64,000 nt of DNA from GCA-2683135 sp964507445 (GTDB lineage Bacteria > Planctomycetota > GCA-002687715): contig CAZDQF010000002.1 of assembly GCA_964507445.1 (NCBI GenBank), positions 248,001 to 312,000 of the forward strand, read 5' to 3'. Position numbers and translations under genes: made by a program. Each line of letters begins with the position of its first letter. Position 1 is the first letter of the stretch. Below the pieces are notes generated by a model, which saw nothing but the letters and a program-made list of their open reading frames with translations, made no database searches and was not told the origin of the DNA. This document shows positions 32,183 to 41,894 of this stretch, one piece after another.

Positions 32183-35119
32183 ATGGCCGACGAAACTCGT
32201 GACCCTACGATCCAGGCGTTCCTCGACCAGTACTGGCAGGACCGCAAGGAGAACTCCGTAGCGCCGTTACGGGACTATCTGGACTGCTTTCCGAAGGACC
32301 AGGACACCATCGCGGCGGAGTATCTGGCGCTGCAGCAGGACCGCCAGTGGATCGAGCCCAGAGGCGACACCCTCGGACCCTACAAGCTGGAGGAAGAGCT
32401 GGGTCGCGGAGGGCAGGGGGTGGTCTACCGGGCGGTGGACACCCGGATCGGTCGTGTCGTTGCCTTGAAGGTGCTGCGCAGCCTGGGGGATCGTGGGGAC
32501 GAGATGCTGCTGCGCTTCCGCCGCGAGGCGCAGGCGGCTTCCAAGACCCACCACGCGGGCATCTGTCCGGTCTATGACGTGGACGTCGAGGGCGGTGTCC
32601 CGTACATCGCCATGCGTTACGTGGAAGGTAAGACGTTGGCGCAACGGGTCGCCGAGAGCCGGTCCGACATCACGCCGTCCCGCGTCCACATCACCACCGT
32701 CTGTCTCGACGAAGAGGAAGACGACCTCGACCCGCCCACCATGGACACGGCGGTGGATGGGGGCCTCACCCCTCAGACCTCCCAGCACCGATCGGAGATC
32801 ATGCGCGCCATCCACATGGTGGAGAAGGCGGCGCGGGCCCTGCACGCGGTTCACGAGGCCGGGGTCGTGCACCGGGACGTGAAGCCCGCGAACGTGATGA
32901 TCACGCCGGAAGGGGAGCCGGTGGTCATGGACTTCGGGCTGGCGCGGGATCTGGAGTCGGGTCACGACACGTTGACCCGAAGCGGCGACGTCTTCGGGAC
33001 CCCCTCCTACATGTCCCCGGAGCAGCTGCGAATCAACCGGGTCCCCATCGACCGACGAACCGACATCTGGTCCCTGGGGGTGTTGCTGTACGAGTGCGTG
33101 ACGTTGACCCGTCCGTTCGATGCCTTCTCCCGTGAGGGGATCTACCAGCAGATCCTGACCCGGGACCCGACGGACCCGCGGCAGGTGAACTCGTCCGTCC
33201 CGCCGGACCTGGCTACGGTCATCGCCACGGCCCTGGAGAAGGACAGGGACCGCCGCTACCAGACGGCCCAGGCGCTGGCGGAAGATCTCCGTCGCGTCCG
33301 GGCCTACGAGCCCATCGTGGCCAAGCCGGTGTCGCGCTGGACCCGTCTCGTCCGGTGGGGGCAGCGTAACCCTGCGCTGGCCCTGGCCGTCGCGGTGGCT
33401 GCGACGCTGCTGGTGGTGGGGACCACGGTGGCCACCGTGTTCGCCGTGCAGGCGGGTGAGAACCTGCGCCAGTGGGATCGGCTGGCGGACCTTCTCAGGC
33501 TCCGTGAGCTGGTCAGAGAGGCGGACGAGGAGCTCTGGCCCGCCGTGCCGGAAAAGGCCCCGGACATGGAGCGCTGGCTGAAACGGGCTCGGGGCCTCAC
33601 CGCGGGATTGGAGGGTCACCGGGCGGGTCTGGATGCGCTGCGCGCGGAGGCGCTGCCGTGGACCGATTCGGAGCGTCGGCGAGATCGCGCGTCCCAGGTG
33701 GAGGCCCTGGGCGAGTTGAAGGCAGTCACCGCCAGGCTGAGAGCCCTCGACTCGGATGCCGAGAATGACCGCATGCGCCTGGAGGAAACCAAGCGAGGGT
33801 TGCGAGCGCTGGGCGGGGAGGACCTGACCCCGAGACAGGAGCAGCGGAGAGACCGGCTGGAAGAGCGGCGTGACGCACTCCAGGACACGGTGGTCGTCAC
33901 GGGGGAACGCCGAGCCGCGCTCGTTGCCGAGCGCCGGGAACTGGAGAGGAAGCTGGCCGCGCGGCTCACCTGGACCTTCTCCGATGAAGGCGCCCCTATC
34001 CGGTTCGAAGGATTGCGAGAGCTGGTCACTGGTCTCGACGCCCTCTCCGGTGAGCCCGCTCCGGACGTCGTCACGATCGCAGGGGTGGAGGCGCGTCTCG
34101 CGCAGGCGCGGGGGCTGATGAAACTCAGCGTCCGGGATCATGACTCCGACTGGGCGGCCTGCCTGGATCGGGTGAAGGAGAACCCGACGTACGCGGGGTT
34201 CTCCTTTTCACCGCAGCTTGGGCTGGTGCCGCTGGGACCGGACCCGGGCTCCGGTCTGGAGGAGTTCTCCCATATCCCCACCGGGCAGATCGCTGTGCGT
34301 GATCCGGAGACCAGGGCCCTCACCATCAATGAGGACTCGGGCCTGGTGCTGGTCCTCATCCCACCGGGGTCGTTCACCATGGGCTCCCAGAAGCGGGACC
34401 TCACGCTGCCCAATCATGATCCGGACGCGTTCAACGATGAGTTCACACGCGACGGCGTCACCCACGAGGTCAGCCTGAGCGCGTTCCTGCTGTCCAAGTA
34501 CGAGATGACCCAGGGCCAGTGGTCGCGCTTCAAGGGCACCAATCCCAGCGCGCATGCCGCGGCCAAGGGGGTCCAGGACCTTGCCAGACCCGTGGAGTCC
34601 GTGAGCTGGGGCGACTGCGCCGAGGTCTGCCGACGCCTCGGTCTTACCCTGCCGACGGAGGCGCAGTGGGAGTACGCATGCCGGGCCGGTACCAGCACCC
34701 CCTGGTGGACGGGGGAATCGAGATCGAGCCTGCTGGATGCGGCGAACCTGGCGGATCAGCGAGCTGCCGCCACGGGTGTCATCCGGGTGGACGCGGAGAG
34801 CTGGCCCGAATTCGTGGACGGTTACCCCGACCTGACCCAGGTCGGTCGATTCCGCGCCAACGGTTTCGGGCTCCACGACGTCCTCGGGAACGTGTCGGAG
34901 TGGTGCCAGGACTGGTACGTGAGCTATGAGAAGGAGCCCCGCTCCGGAGACGGTCTGCGAGGAGCGGTCAAGGAACGGGACAGGGTCTTCCGCGGCGGCA
35001 GCTTCAGCAGCTCGATCCTGCGGAATCGCTCGGCCTTCCGCTCCAAGGCGGCGCCGGGCATTCGAATGGAAGACCTGGGATTGCGACCCGCTCGCAAGGT
35101 CCACGTCGTCATCCCCTGA
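32183..35119 (+). CDS. Ser/Thr protein kinase fused to FGE-sulfatase-like domain (paralogue)
   Basis: A 978-residue paralogue of the kinase at 10938-13778. The kinase has LGRGGQGVVYRAVDTR, VHRDVKPANVMI near residue 228 and MDFGLARDLESG. As in its paralogue, an acidic insertion (CLDEEEDDLDPPTMDTAVDG) lies between the hinge and the helix before the catalytic loop. A membrane helix is at about residue 396-420 (LALAVAVAATLLVVGTTVAT), then a long charged coiled-coil-like region (about 480-600). The C-terminal FGE-sulfatase-like domain begins near residue 720 (SGLVLVLIPPGSFTMGSQ, GNVSEWCQDWYV, VFRGGSFSSS) and lacks the catalytic Cys pair. It probably senses an extracytoplasmic signal. ATG 32183 is used. 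Confidence 0.93.
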   Translation: MADETRDPTIQAFLDQYWQDRKENSVAPLRDYLDCFPKDQDTIAAEYLALQQDRQWIEPRGDTLGPYKLEEELGRGGQGVVYRAVDTRIGRVVALKVLRSLGDRGDEMLLRFRREAQAASKTHHAGICPVYDVDVEGGVPYIAMRYVEGKTLAQRVAESRSDITPSRVHITTVCLDEEEDDLDPPTMDTAVDGGLTPQTSQHRSEIMRAIHMVEKAARALHAVHEAGVVHRDVKPANVMITPEGEPVVMDFGLARDLESGHDTLTRSGDVFGTPSYMSPEQLRINRVPIDRRTDIWSLGVLLYECVTLTRPFDAFSREGIYQQILTRDPTDPRQVNSSVPPDLATVIATALEKDRDRRYQTAQALAEDLRRVRAYEPIVAKPVSRWTRLVRWGQRNPALALAVAVAATLLVVGTTVATVFAVQAGENLRQWDRLADLLRLRELVREADEELWPAVPEKAPDMERWLKRARGLTAGLEGHRAGLDALRAEALPWTDSERRRDRASQVEALGELKAVTARLRALDSDAENDRMRLEETKRGLRALGGEDLTPRQEQRRDRLEERRDALQDTVVVTGERRAALVAERRELERKLAARLTWTFSDEGAPIRFEGLRELVTGLDALSGEPAPDVVTIAGVEARLAQARGLMKLSVRDHDSDWAACLDRVKENPTYAGFSFSPQLGLVPLGPDPGSGLEEFSHIPTGQIAVRDPETRALTINEDSGLVLVLIPPGSFTMGSQKRDLTLPNHDPDAFNDEFTRDGVTHEVSLSAFLLSKYEMTQGQWSRFKGTNPSAHAAAKGVQDLARPVESVSWGDCAEVCRRLGLTLPTEAQWEYACRAGTSTPWWTGESRSSLLDAANLADQRAAATGVIRVDAESWPEFVDGYPDLTQVGRFRANGFGLHDVLGNVSEWCQDWYVSYEKEPRSGDGLRGAVKERDRVFRGGSFSSSILRNRSAFRSKAAPGIRMEDLGLRPARKVHVVIP

Positions 35120-35221
35120 TCGGATGGCCTCTTCGTGGCGCAGGTCAGACTCGGGCGTAGAATCCCGTCATCACTTCATCCTGCGCCGGCGTGAGCATCG
35201 GCCCAGGGAAGAGGGATCGTC

Positions 35222-35617
35222 ATGAGCGACCACAGGACCGAACAACAGCGGATCGTCCAGGGCTTGCGTCTGGACGCGGCGGACCGGCACATCTTCCTGT
35301 GCTGCGATCAGACCAAGCCCAAGTGCTGCGACAAGGACCGCAGCCTGGTGGCCTGGGTGTACCTGAAGCGTCGACTCAAGGAGCTGGGTCTCAGCGAACG
35401 CGGTGATGTCCTGCGGACCAAGGCCAATTGCCTGCGGGTGTGCCACGGCGGACCCATCGCGGTGGTCTATCCCGAGGGGACCTGGTACGGGGAATGCGAC
35501 CCGCCGGTGCTGGAGCGGGTCATCCAGGAGCACCTGGTCGCAGGACATCCGGTGGCCGACCACGTCATCTTCACGAACGACCTCGCCTCGAGGCCGGGTC
35601 CCGACGGCGAGTCCTGA
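35222..35617 (+). CDS. 2Fe-2S ferredoxin-like protein
   Basis: A 131-residue cytoplasmic protein of the thioredoxin-fold [2Fe-2S] ferredoxin type. Cluster ligands appear as FLCCDQTKPKCCDKD in the N-terminal half and NCLRVCHGGPIAVVYPEGTW in the C-terminal half, followed by YGECDPPVLERVIQEHL, as in this family. It probably transfers electrons to an unknown partner. A TAGAAT -10-like element at 35158-35163 and GAGGG upstream of ATG 35222 indicate its own leadered promoter. Confidence 0.88.
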   Translation: MSDHRTEQQRIVQGLRLDAADRHIFLCCDQTKPKCCDKDRSLVAWVYLKRRLKELGLSERGDVLRTKANCLRVCHGGPIAVVYPEGTWYGECDPPVLERVIQEHLVAGHPVADHVIFTNDLASRPGPDGES

Positions 35618-35626
35618 GGGCGCAGG

Positions 35627-37024
35627 TCAGGCCAGCAGCGGCCGGATCACCTCGCCGTGGACATCCGTGAGTCGATAGCGCCGTCCCTGGAACTTGTAGG
35701 TGAGGCGTTCGTGGTCGATCCCCAGCAGGTGCAGGATGGTGGCCTGCAGGTCGTGGACGTGCACGGGGTCCGAGGCGATGTTGTAGCCGAAGGGGTCCGT
35801 GCTGCCATACACCGTGCCGGCGTTGACGCCGGCGCCCGCCATCCACATGGTGAAGCACCGGGGGTGGTGGTCGCGGCCGTAGTTGCCCTTGGTCAGCTTG
35901 CCCTGGCAGTAGGCCGTACGGCCGAACTCGCCACCCCAGACCACGAGGGTGTCCTCGAGCAGGCCTCGTTGCTCCAGGTCGCGGACGAGGGCGGCGGAGG
36001 CCCGGTCCGTCTCGCGGCACTGGTTGCGTAGGGCTCCGGGCAACCCGCCATGCTGATCCCAGCCCTGGTGGAACAGCTGAACGAAGCGCACGTCGCGCTC
36101 CAGCAGCCTGCGGGCCAGCAGACAATTGGCCGCGTAGGTGCCGGGGGTTCGGGCGTCCTTGCCATACAACTCGAACGTCGCGTCCGGTTCGTTCGCCAGG
36201 TCCGTGACCTCGGGGACGGACATCTGCATGCGGTAGGCGAGCTCCGCCTGGGCCATCCGGGAGCGGATCTCCGGATCCTGTTCGTGGGCCTCCTGGTCAG
36301 CATGAAGCGCGTTCATGGCGTCCAGCATGCGCCGCCTGTCCGTTCTCGTGAGGCCGTCCGGATTGGTGAGATACAGGACCGGATCACGGCCGGGTCGCAG
36401 CTGCACGCCCTGGTGCTTGGAGGGTAGGAACCCGGCGCCCCAGAGGCGCGCGTAGAGGGGCTGGCCACCCTTGTTCCTGGTGACCAGGATGACCGAGTCC
36501 GGCAGGTCCCTGTTGGCGCTCCCGAGCCCGTAGCTGAGCCATGAGCCGAGCGAGGGCCGCCCCGCGATCTGTGAGCCCGTCTGGAGGAACGTGATGGCGG
36601 GGTCGTGGTTGATGGCCTCCGTGTGCATGGACCGGATGACGCAGAGCTTGTCGATGATCTTGGCGGTCTCCGGCAGCAGCTCGCTGACCTCGGTCCCCGA
36701 CTCGCCGTGCCGGCTGAACTTGAACACGGTGCCGGCCAGGGGGAGGGTGGCCTGATGACCGGACATGGCGGTGAGCCGTTGGCCCTGTCGGATCGAGTCC
36801 GGCAGCTCCTCGCCCCAGCGTTCGTTCAGCAGAGGTTTGTGATCCAGGAGGTCGTGCTGAGCCGGGCCTCCGGATTGGAACAGGTAGACGATGCGCCTGG
36901 CTCGAGGGGCATGGTGGGGGGCCCCCTGCCGGTCCAGGTAGGGGCTGAGACCGAGGGCGCCGAGACCCATGGCGGTCTTACCGAGGAACGCCCGTCGCGT
37001 GAGGTCCAGTGGGTTCATGGTCAC
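35627..37024 (-). CDS. DUF1501 (alkaline-phosphatase-like/sulfatase-fold) Tat protein
   Basis: A 465-residue DUF1501 protein. The leader LTRRAFLGKTAMGLGALG has a twin-arginine form. Conserved family segments include IVYLFQSGGPAQHDLLDHKP, FKFSRHGESGTEVSELLPET, LGSWLSYGLGS, DVRFVQLFHQGWDQHGG and GKLTKGNYGRDHHPRCFTMW. The fold belongs to the alkaline phosphatase superfamily, but activity is unproven for the family. Its start overlaps the stop of the upstream PSCyt1/DUF1553 gene (ATGA), a pairing common in planctomycetes. Its stop is 9 bases from that of the convergent ferredoxin-like gene. Confidence 0.95.
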   Translation of the reverse strand: MTMNPLDLTRRAFLGKTAMGLGALGLSPYLDRQGAPHHAPRARRIVYLFQSGGPAQHDLLDHKPLLNERWGEELPDSIRQGQRLTAMSGHQATLPLAGTVFKFSRHGESGTEVSELLPETAKIIDKLCVIRSMHTEAINHDPAITFLQTGSQIAGRPSLGSWLSYGLGSANRDLPDSVILVTRNKGGQPLYARLWGAGFLPSKHQGVQLRPGRDPVLYLTNPDGLTRTDRRRMLDAMNALHADQEAHEQDPEIRSRMAQAELAYRMQMSVPEVTDLANEPDATFELYGKDARTPGTYAANCLLARRLLERDVRFVQLFHQGWDQHGGLPGALRNQCRETDRASAALVRDLEQRGLLEDTLVVWGGEFGRTAYCQGKLTKGNYGRDHHPRCFTMWMAGAGVNAGTVYGSTDPFGYNIASDPVHVHDLQATILHLLGIDHERLTYKFQGRRYRLTDVHGEVIRPLLA

Positions 37025-40000
37025 CTCCGGGTCACCGCGGCATCCGATCCCATGATCGTGGAGGAGACGAGGGTCATGGCCGCGAGCTTGATCTTGTCCG
37101 TACCCTCCGCCACCGGCGCGTCACCGGTCTTGAGCAGCAACTCCGCCGCCGCCGCGTCGTCGCCGTATCGGGTCTGTGTTGCCCGAAAGAGGGCTTGCAG
37201 GGCCTTCCGCTCCGCGGCCCTTGGCCGCCGCGAGCAGAGGGCGCGGAACACGTGCGCGATGGGGTCGTCCGTGGCGAGAGCCCTGGCGGCGAGCACCCTG
37301 GCGGCCTCCACGAACTGTGGGTCGTTGAACAACAGCAGCGACTGCAGAGGGGTGTTGGTCTCGTGCCGCTCGGCGACGCAAACGTCACGCTTGGCGGCGT
37401 CCAGGATCATCATGGACGGAGGCGGGGAGGTCCGCTTCCAGATGGTGTAGAGGCTGCGGCGGTAGAGACCCGCTCCCTTGTCTCGTTTGTACGTGCGGCC
37501 GCTCTTCTCCTTCCAGAGCCCCGGTGGCTGATAGGGTTTCACCGGCGGGCCGCCCATCTTGTGGTCCATCAAACCACTGGCGAACAGGGCCTGGTCCCGG
37601 AGCATCTCTGCGGTCAGCCGTCGCGGCGACGCCCGCCACAGGGAGTCGTTGGTCGCGTCCCTTGCGTCACCCTCGGGATGACGTCGAGACCCCTGTCGGT
37701 AGGTCGCCGACGTGACCAGCCTTCGGAGCATGGCCTTCCAGTCCCAACCCGAGTCGACGAAGTCCGTGGCCAGTCGGTCCATCAGCTGCGGGTGGGTGGG
37801 GGGCGCGCCCTGGGTGCCCATGTTCTCCGCGCTGCTGACCAGGCCCCGGCCGAAGGCGACGATCCACATGCGGTTCACGGCGACCCTTGCGGTGAGAGGA
37901 TTGCGCTGGTCCGTCAGCCATCGGGCCAGCCCCAGGCGGTTGCGCGGCGTCCCGTCCTCCATGGGGCTGATGGCCTCCGGTGTTCCCGGAGACACCTGCT
38001 GGCGGACGGCGTCGTACTGACCACGGTGGAGCACGTGAGTCGGCCGGGGTTCGGCCATCTCCTCCATGGCCATGATGGTGCGGATGGAGTCCACGTGGCG
38101 GGCGCGCTGCTTTCGCAGCGTCGCCAACGCCGCCGCGGCCTTCCGCCATTCCGGAGACTGCGCGGACAGGCTCCCGTCATGGCTGCGGAGATGGGGGCCG
38201 CCGTCGTGGAGGTGGGCGACCTCGGCGTCGCACAGGGCGCGAGAGAACAGCTGGAACTCGTCCACGGACCCGCCCTTGAAGCCCTTGTCCCGGAACCGTT
38301 GGCCGATGGTCAACTGGGGCCCGCCTCCCATGATGGTGCGGGTGAGCTTGTCCTTCACGAGGGTCGTTGTCGCGGGTTTGCCGTTCATCCAGATCTTCAA
38401 TCCGGACGCTCGGGCCGAGCCGTCGTGGCTCACCGCCAGGTGCACCCACTGGCCGATCGGGAGGGGGTCGTTGGTTCGAACGGAAGCGGCGTCCCCGGGC
38501 CAGAAGTGGATGAGCGACCATTGCAGGGCGCCATCCAGGATGAGCAGCTCGTAGCCCTGGCTCCCGGCGTCGGTCCAGGCACGACTCCGGTGCACCAGGA
38601 CCGACCGTTCCTTGCGGTCCGGGGTGTTCACCCACATGGACAGGGTGAACGGGTCGTGGCGGGAGAAGGCCCCGAGACCCGGGAACCAGATGTTGTTCTC
38701 GCCTGACAGGGTCAGCCCCTGACCTCTCGCGCCTTCCACGGGCTTGGGGCGGTCCGAGGTCTTTCCCGGCTTCTTGGCGTCGACGCTGTTCACCACGCTC
38801 CCGTCCTTCTCCAGCTTCTCGAGCGGGAAGTGGCCGATGCGGTCCGGGATGTCCTCGGTCGTGGACTGCGAGAGTTGTCCTCGGAGGGTGACTCGGAGTT
38901 CGGCCAATCCCGTCTCGGCCCTGGCGATGTTCTGGTCCAGGTCGGCGAGGGTCTTCTCCTGACCGGCGTTCGGCAGACGGAGGGCGGGGGTGGGCGTGGC
39001 GTTGGTGAAGTGGGAATAGAGGCCGCTCTCGTCGATGTTGGCGAAGAACGCGGCGAGCCCGTAGTACTCCTCCTGGGAGATGGGGTCGAACTTGTGGTCA
39101 TGGCAGCGCGCGCACTCCAGGGTGAGCCCCAGAAACGCCGTACCCATGGTGTGGACCCGATCTCCGATGTACTCCTGCCGGTACTCCTCCTCCACGCTGC
39201 CGCCCTCGTTGGTCTGACGGTGGAGGCGGTTGAACGCGGTGGCCAGGCGCTGCTCCCGGGTCGCGTCCGGGATCATGTCACCGGCGATCTGCCAGGTGAT
39301 GAAGTCGTCGTAGGGGAGGTTCTCGTTGAACGCCTTGATGACCCAGTCACGCCACGGCCACACCTCCCGGTAGACGTCCGACTGGTAACCGAAGGTGTCC
39401 GCGTATCGGGCTGCGTCCAGCCAGTCCGTGGCCATGCGTTCGCCGAAACGGGGCGAGGCCAGGAGACGATCCACCACCCGTTCGTAGGCGCCCGGACCAC
39501 GATCCGCGAGGAAGCGGTCCATCTCCTCCTGGCTCGGCGGTAGCCCTGTCAGGTCCAGCGTGACCCGACGCAGCAGGGTCTCCGCATCCGCCTCCGGTGA
39601 CGGTCGTAGCCCACGCTCTTCCAGACTGCGCAGGACGAAGGCGTCCAGGGGGTCTCGGACCCAGGCCCCGTCCGCTACGGCGGGAGTCGGCGTGGGCCTC
39701 GGCGGGACGAAGCCCCAGTGACGGGCGTAGGGCGCTCCTTCGTTGATCCACCGCTCGAGGGTCTGGATCTCCCGCTCTGACAGGGTCAGTTTGGAAGCGG
39801 GAGGAGGCATGCGTCGGGCCGGGTCCTGCGACCGCATGCGCTGCACCGCCAGGCTCGCCGCGGCGTCGCCGGCGACCACCGCCGGGCCACGGGATGGGCG
39901 CCCCCCGACGGCATGCTCCCTCAGATCCAGCCGCAGCTCCGCCTGTCGCGTGGCCTTGTCTGGCCCGTGACAAGGGAAGCAGCGATCCGCGAGGATGGGT

Positions 40001-40083
40001 CGCACGTCCCGGTTGAACGAGATCGGGTCCTGGGCCATGGCGGTGCCGAGCAGGAGGCCGAGGGTCGCGAGGAGGAGGCGCAT
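37021..40083 (-). CDS. PSCyt1/DUF1549-LamG-DUF1553 exported cytochrome-type protein
   Basis: A 1020-residue protein with leader LLLATLGLLLGTAMAQ. The N-terminal PSCyt1 domain has a haem c motif DRCFPCHGPDK (CxxCH). DUF1549 follows (WINEGAPYARHWGFVPP, LLRRVTLDLTGLPPSQEEMD, RYADTFGYQSDVYREVWPWR). A LamG domain sits in the middle (DPFTLSMWVNTPDRKERSVL, VDEFQLFSRALCDAEVAHLH). The DUF1553 part is at the C-terminus (NRLGLARWLTDQRNPLTAR, NTPLQSLLLFNDPQFVEAAR). It is periplasmic and, by context, may pass electrons for carbohydrate oxidation; this is inference. ATG 40083 has GGAGGGG directly upstream; GTG 40086 is in frame. Confidence 0.95.
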   Translation of the reverse strand: MRLLLATLGLLLGTAMAQDPISFNRDVRPILADRCFPCHGPDKATRQAELRLDLREHAVGGRPSRGPAVVAGDAAASLAVQRMRSQDPARRMPPPASKLTLSEREIQTLERWINEGAPYARHWGFVPPRPTPTPAVADGAWVRDPLDAFVLRSLEERGLRPSPEADAETLLRRVTLDLTGLPPSQEEMDRFLADRGPGAYERVVDRLLASPRFGERMATDWLDAARYADTFGYQSDVYREVWPWRDWVIKAFNENLPYDDFITWQIAGDMIPDATREQRLATAFNRLHRQTNEGGSVEEEYRQEYIGDRVHTMGTAFLGLTLECARCHDHKFDPISQEEYYGLAAFFANIDESGLYSHFTNATPTPALRLPNAGQEKTLADLDQNIARAETGLAELRVTLRGQLSQSTTEDIPDRIGHFPLEKLEKDGSVVNSVDAKKPGKTSDRPKPVEGARGQGLTLSGENNIWFPGLGAFSRHDPFTLSMWVNTPDRKERSVLVHRSRAWTDAGSQGYELLILDGALQWSLIHFWPGDAASVRTNDPLPIGQWVHLAVSHDGSARASGLKIWMNGKPATTTLVKDKLTRTIMGGGPQLTIGQRFRDKGFKGGSVDEFQLFSRALCDAEVAHLHDGGPHLRSHDGSLSAQSPEWRKAAAALATLRKQRARHVDSIRTIMAMEEMAEPRPTHVLHRGQYDAVRQQVSPGTPEAISPMEDGTPRNRLGLARWLTDQRNPLTARVAVNRMWIVAFGRGLVSSAENMGTQGAPPTHPQLMDRLATDFVDSGWDWKAMLRRLVTSATYRQGSRRHPEGDARDATNDSLWRASPRRLTAEMLRDQALFASGLMDHKMGGPPVKPYQPPGLWKEKSGRTYKRDKGAGLYRRSLYTIWKRTSPPPSMMILDAAKRDVCVAERHETNTPLQSLLLFNDPQFVEAARVLAARALATDDPIAHVFRALCSRRPRAAERKALQALFRATQTRYGDDAAAAELLLKTGDAPVAEGTDKIKLAAMTLVSSTIMGSDAAVTRR

Positions 40084-40172
40084 CACCCCTCCATGTTAAG
40101 GCCTGGGGCCCCGGTTCGTCCTGTCCTCCATGTCCGGCCCGAGAGGGGGTCGTCCCGCCGTCGCGGACGGCG

Positions 40173-40178
40173 TAGCAT
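40173..40178 (+). promoter_or_regulatory. Putative -10 element for leaderless start at 40189
   Basis: TAGCAT ends 10 bases before ATG 40189; no ribosome-binding site is visible. Confidence 0.35.
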
Positions 40179-40188
40179 CCACGTCGTC

Positions 40189-41148
40189 ATGGAGTCCATC
40201 ACCGCCATAGCACGCCCTCGGGTCGGCCTGCTGGGGAACCCCTCCGACGGGTACGGGGGACGGGTCATGGCGTTCACCTTCGACGCGTTCTCGGCCAGGG
40301 TTACGGTGACGGAGCGCGGAGGTGCGGAGCCCGATCCAATCCCCGGAGCGGAGCTGCTGTCCGCGGCGGCGCAGGTGCTGGAGCAGCACGGTGACGCCGT
40401 GGGGGCCGGCCCCATGACTCCCAGTCGGGGCGGCGGGCGCCGGGACTACGTGCTCTCCTTCGAGTCCGACATCCCGCGCCAGGTGGGGATGGCCGGGTCC
40501 AGCGCCATCATCATCGCGGCGCTGCGGGCCCTCGGGGCCTGGTTCTCCGTGACGCTGGATCCCATGACCGTGGCACGTCTGGCCTTGTGGGCGGAGACCC
40601 GCATCTTGGGCATCTCAGCCGGACCCCAGGACCGGGTGATCCAGGCCCACGGCGGGGTTCTCGACATGGACTTCGCTTCCTCGAGGTGGGAGGTGGCTCC
40701 CGTGGACCCGGGTTCGCTCCCTCCCATGGTGCTGGCATGGATCACCTCACCCGGCGTCAACTCCGGTGTCGTGCACGACGACATCAGGCAGCGCTTCGAC
40801 GCCGGCGACCCGGAGGTGGTGCAGGCCATGGCGACCTTCCCCCGGCTGACCGCTGACGGCGTCGCCTGCTTGCGAGGGGGAGACGTGGACGGGTTCCGGG
40901 CGCTCATGGATCGGAACTTCGACCAGCGAGCGTCGATCTGGACGTTGGCGGAGGACGACCTGGCCATGGTGCGGTTGGGACGAGAGCACGGCGCCGCCGT
41001 CAAGTTCTGTGGCTCCGGCGGAGCGGTGGTGGCCGTCCCCGCGGATCCGTCCGGGCTCGCGGAGCTGGAGTCGGCCTACGCCGCGGCGGGGTTCGCCACC
41101 GCCCGGCCCCGGGTGTGCGGTCTTGACGAGCCGGGAGCGGGTTCATGA
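40189..41148 (+). CDS. GHMP-family sugar 1-kinase, glucuronokinase-like
   Basis: A 319-residue GHMP kinase. RPRVGLLGNPSDGYGGRVMA is the N-terminal substrate motif, GMAGSSAIIIAALRAL the phosphate-binding loop, and VKFCGSGGAVVAVPAD the C-terminal motif. The NPSDGYGG form resembles glucuronokinases and related anomeric sugar kinases rather than galactokinase. It would make a sugar 1-phosphate from a free sugar and ATP. The next gene, overlapping by 4 bases, encodes a nucleotidyltransferase that uses sugar 1-phosphates, so together they would build an NDP-sugar. ATG 40189 follows a -10-like TAGCAT by 10 bases. The sugar is not identifiable from sequence. Confidence 0.85.
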   Translation: MESITAIARPRVGLLGNPSDGYGGRVMAFTFDAFSARVTVTERGGAEPDPIPGAELLSAAAQVLEQHGDAVGAGPMTPSRGGGRRDYVLSFESDIPRQVGMAGSSAIIIAALRALGAWFSVTLDPMTVARLALWAETRILGISAGPQDRVIQAHGGVLDMDFASSRWEVAPVDPGSLPPMVLAWITSPGVNSGVVHDDIRQRFDAGDPEVVQAMATFPRLTADGVACLRGGDVDGFRALMDRNFDQRASIWTLAEDDLAMVRLGREHGAAVKFCGSGGAVVAVPADPSGLAELESAYAAAGFATARPRVCGLDEPGAGS

Positions 41149-41894
41149 ACGTGGTGGTCCTCTGCGCCGGCTACGCCACGCGCATGTATCCCCTGACCCT
41201 TCACCAGCCGAAGCCTCTCCTGGAGGTCGGAGGTCGTCCGGTGCTGAGCCTCTTGCTGGACCGTGTCTTCCGCATGGAGGGCATCCGGCGCGCCGTGCTG
41301 GTGAGCAACAACCGCTTCGCGGACCAGTTCCGCGCCTGGATCGACCAGTACGACGCCCCCGTCCCCATCCAGCTGGTGGATGACGGCAGCACTCACGAGG
41401 ACGATCGCCTCGGGGCGCTCAAGGACCTGGATCTGGCGTGGAGGTCGTTGCCGGAAGACGCCCGTGACGAGGGCGTGGTGGTGGTGGGAGGTGACAACCT
41501 CATCGCCTTCGAGCTGGCGCCCTTCGCGCGTCGTTTCCAGGACGGCGACCGGCCGTTGCTCCTGGTGCGTCGCATCCCCGGCGAGATCCCTGCGGGTCGC
41601 TACAGCGAGGTGGTCCTGGACGACCGGGGACGGGTGACGAGCTTCCGTGAGAAGCCGGCGGACCCGAGGTCAGACCTGTCCTGTATCTGCCTCTACTTCT
41701 TCACCGCGGAGATCCGCGCCAGGCTGGCGGAGTATCTGACCGGAGGCGGCAACCCGGACGCTCCGGGCTACTTCCTCGAGTGGTTGTCGTCTCGCATGGA
41801 CCTGGACGCCGAGCGCGTGGAGGGTCCGTGGTTCGACATCGGTAGCGTGGAGACGCTGGAGGACGCGCGTCGGCACTGGGAGAGTGGATCATGA
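41145..41894 (+). CDS. Sugar-1-phosphate nucleotidyltransferase
   Basis: A 249-residue NTP transferase. VVVLCAGYATRMYPLTLHQP is the nucleotide-binding signature with KPLLEVGGRPVLSLLLD after it; VVVGGDNLIAFELAPF supplies the metal-binding Asp; FREKPADPRSD and GPWFDIGSVETLEDA complete the pocket. It should join NTP and a sugar 1-phosphate, releasing pyrophosphate. It is shorter than GlmU or GalU, close to RfbA/HddC-like enzymes. ATG 41145 overlaps the kinase stop and its own stop overlaps the following oxidoreductase, so the three genes form one coupled operon. Confidence 0.92.
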   Translation: MNVVVLCAGYATRMYPLTLHQPKPLLEVGGRPVLSLLLDRVFRMEGIRRAVLVSNNRFADQFRAWIDQYDAPVPIQLVDDGSTHEDDRLGALKDLDLAWRSLPEDARDEGVVVVGGDNLIAFELAPFARRFQDGDRPLLLVRRIPGEIPAGRYSEVVLDDRGRVTSFREKPADPRSDLSCICLYFFTAEIRARLAEYLTGGGNPDAPGYFLEWLSSRMDLDAERVEGPWFDIGSVETLEDARRHWESGS

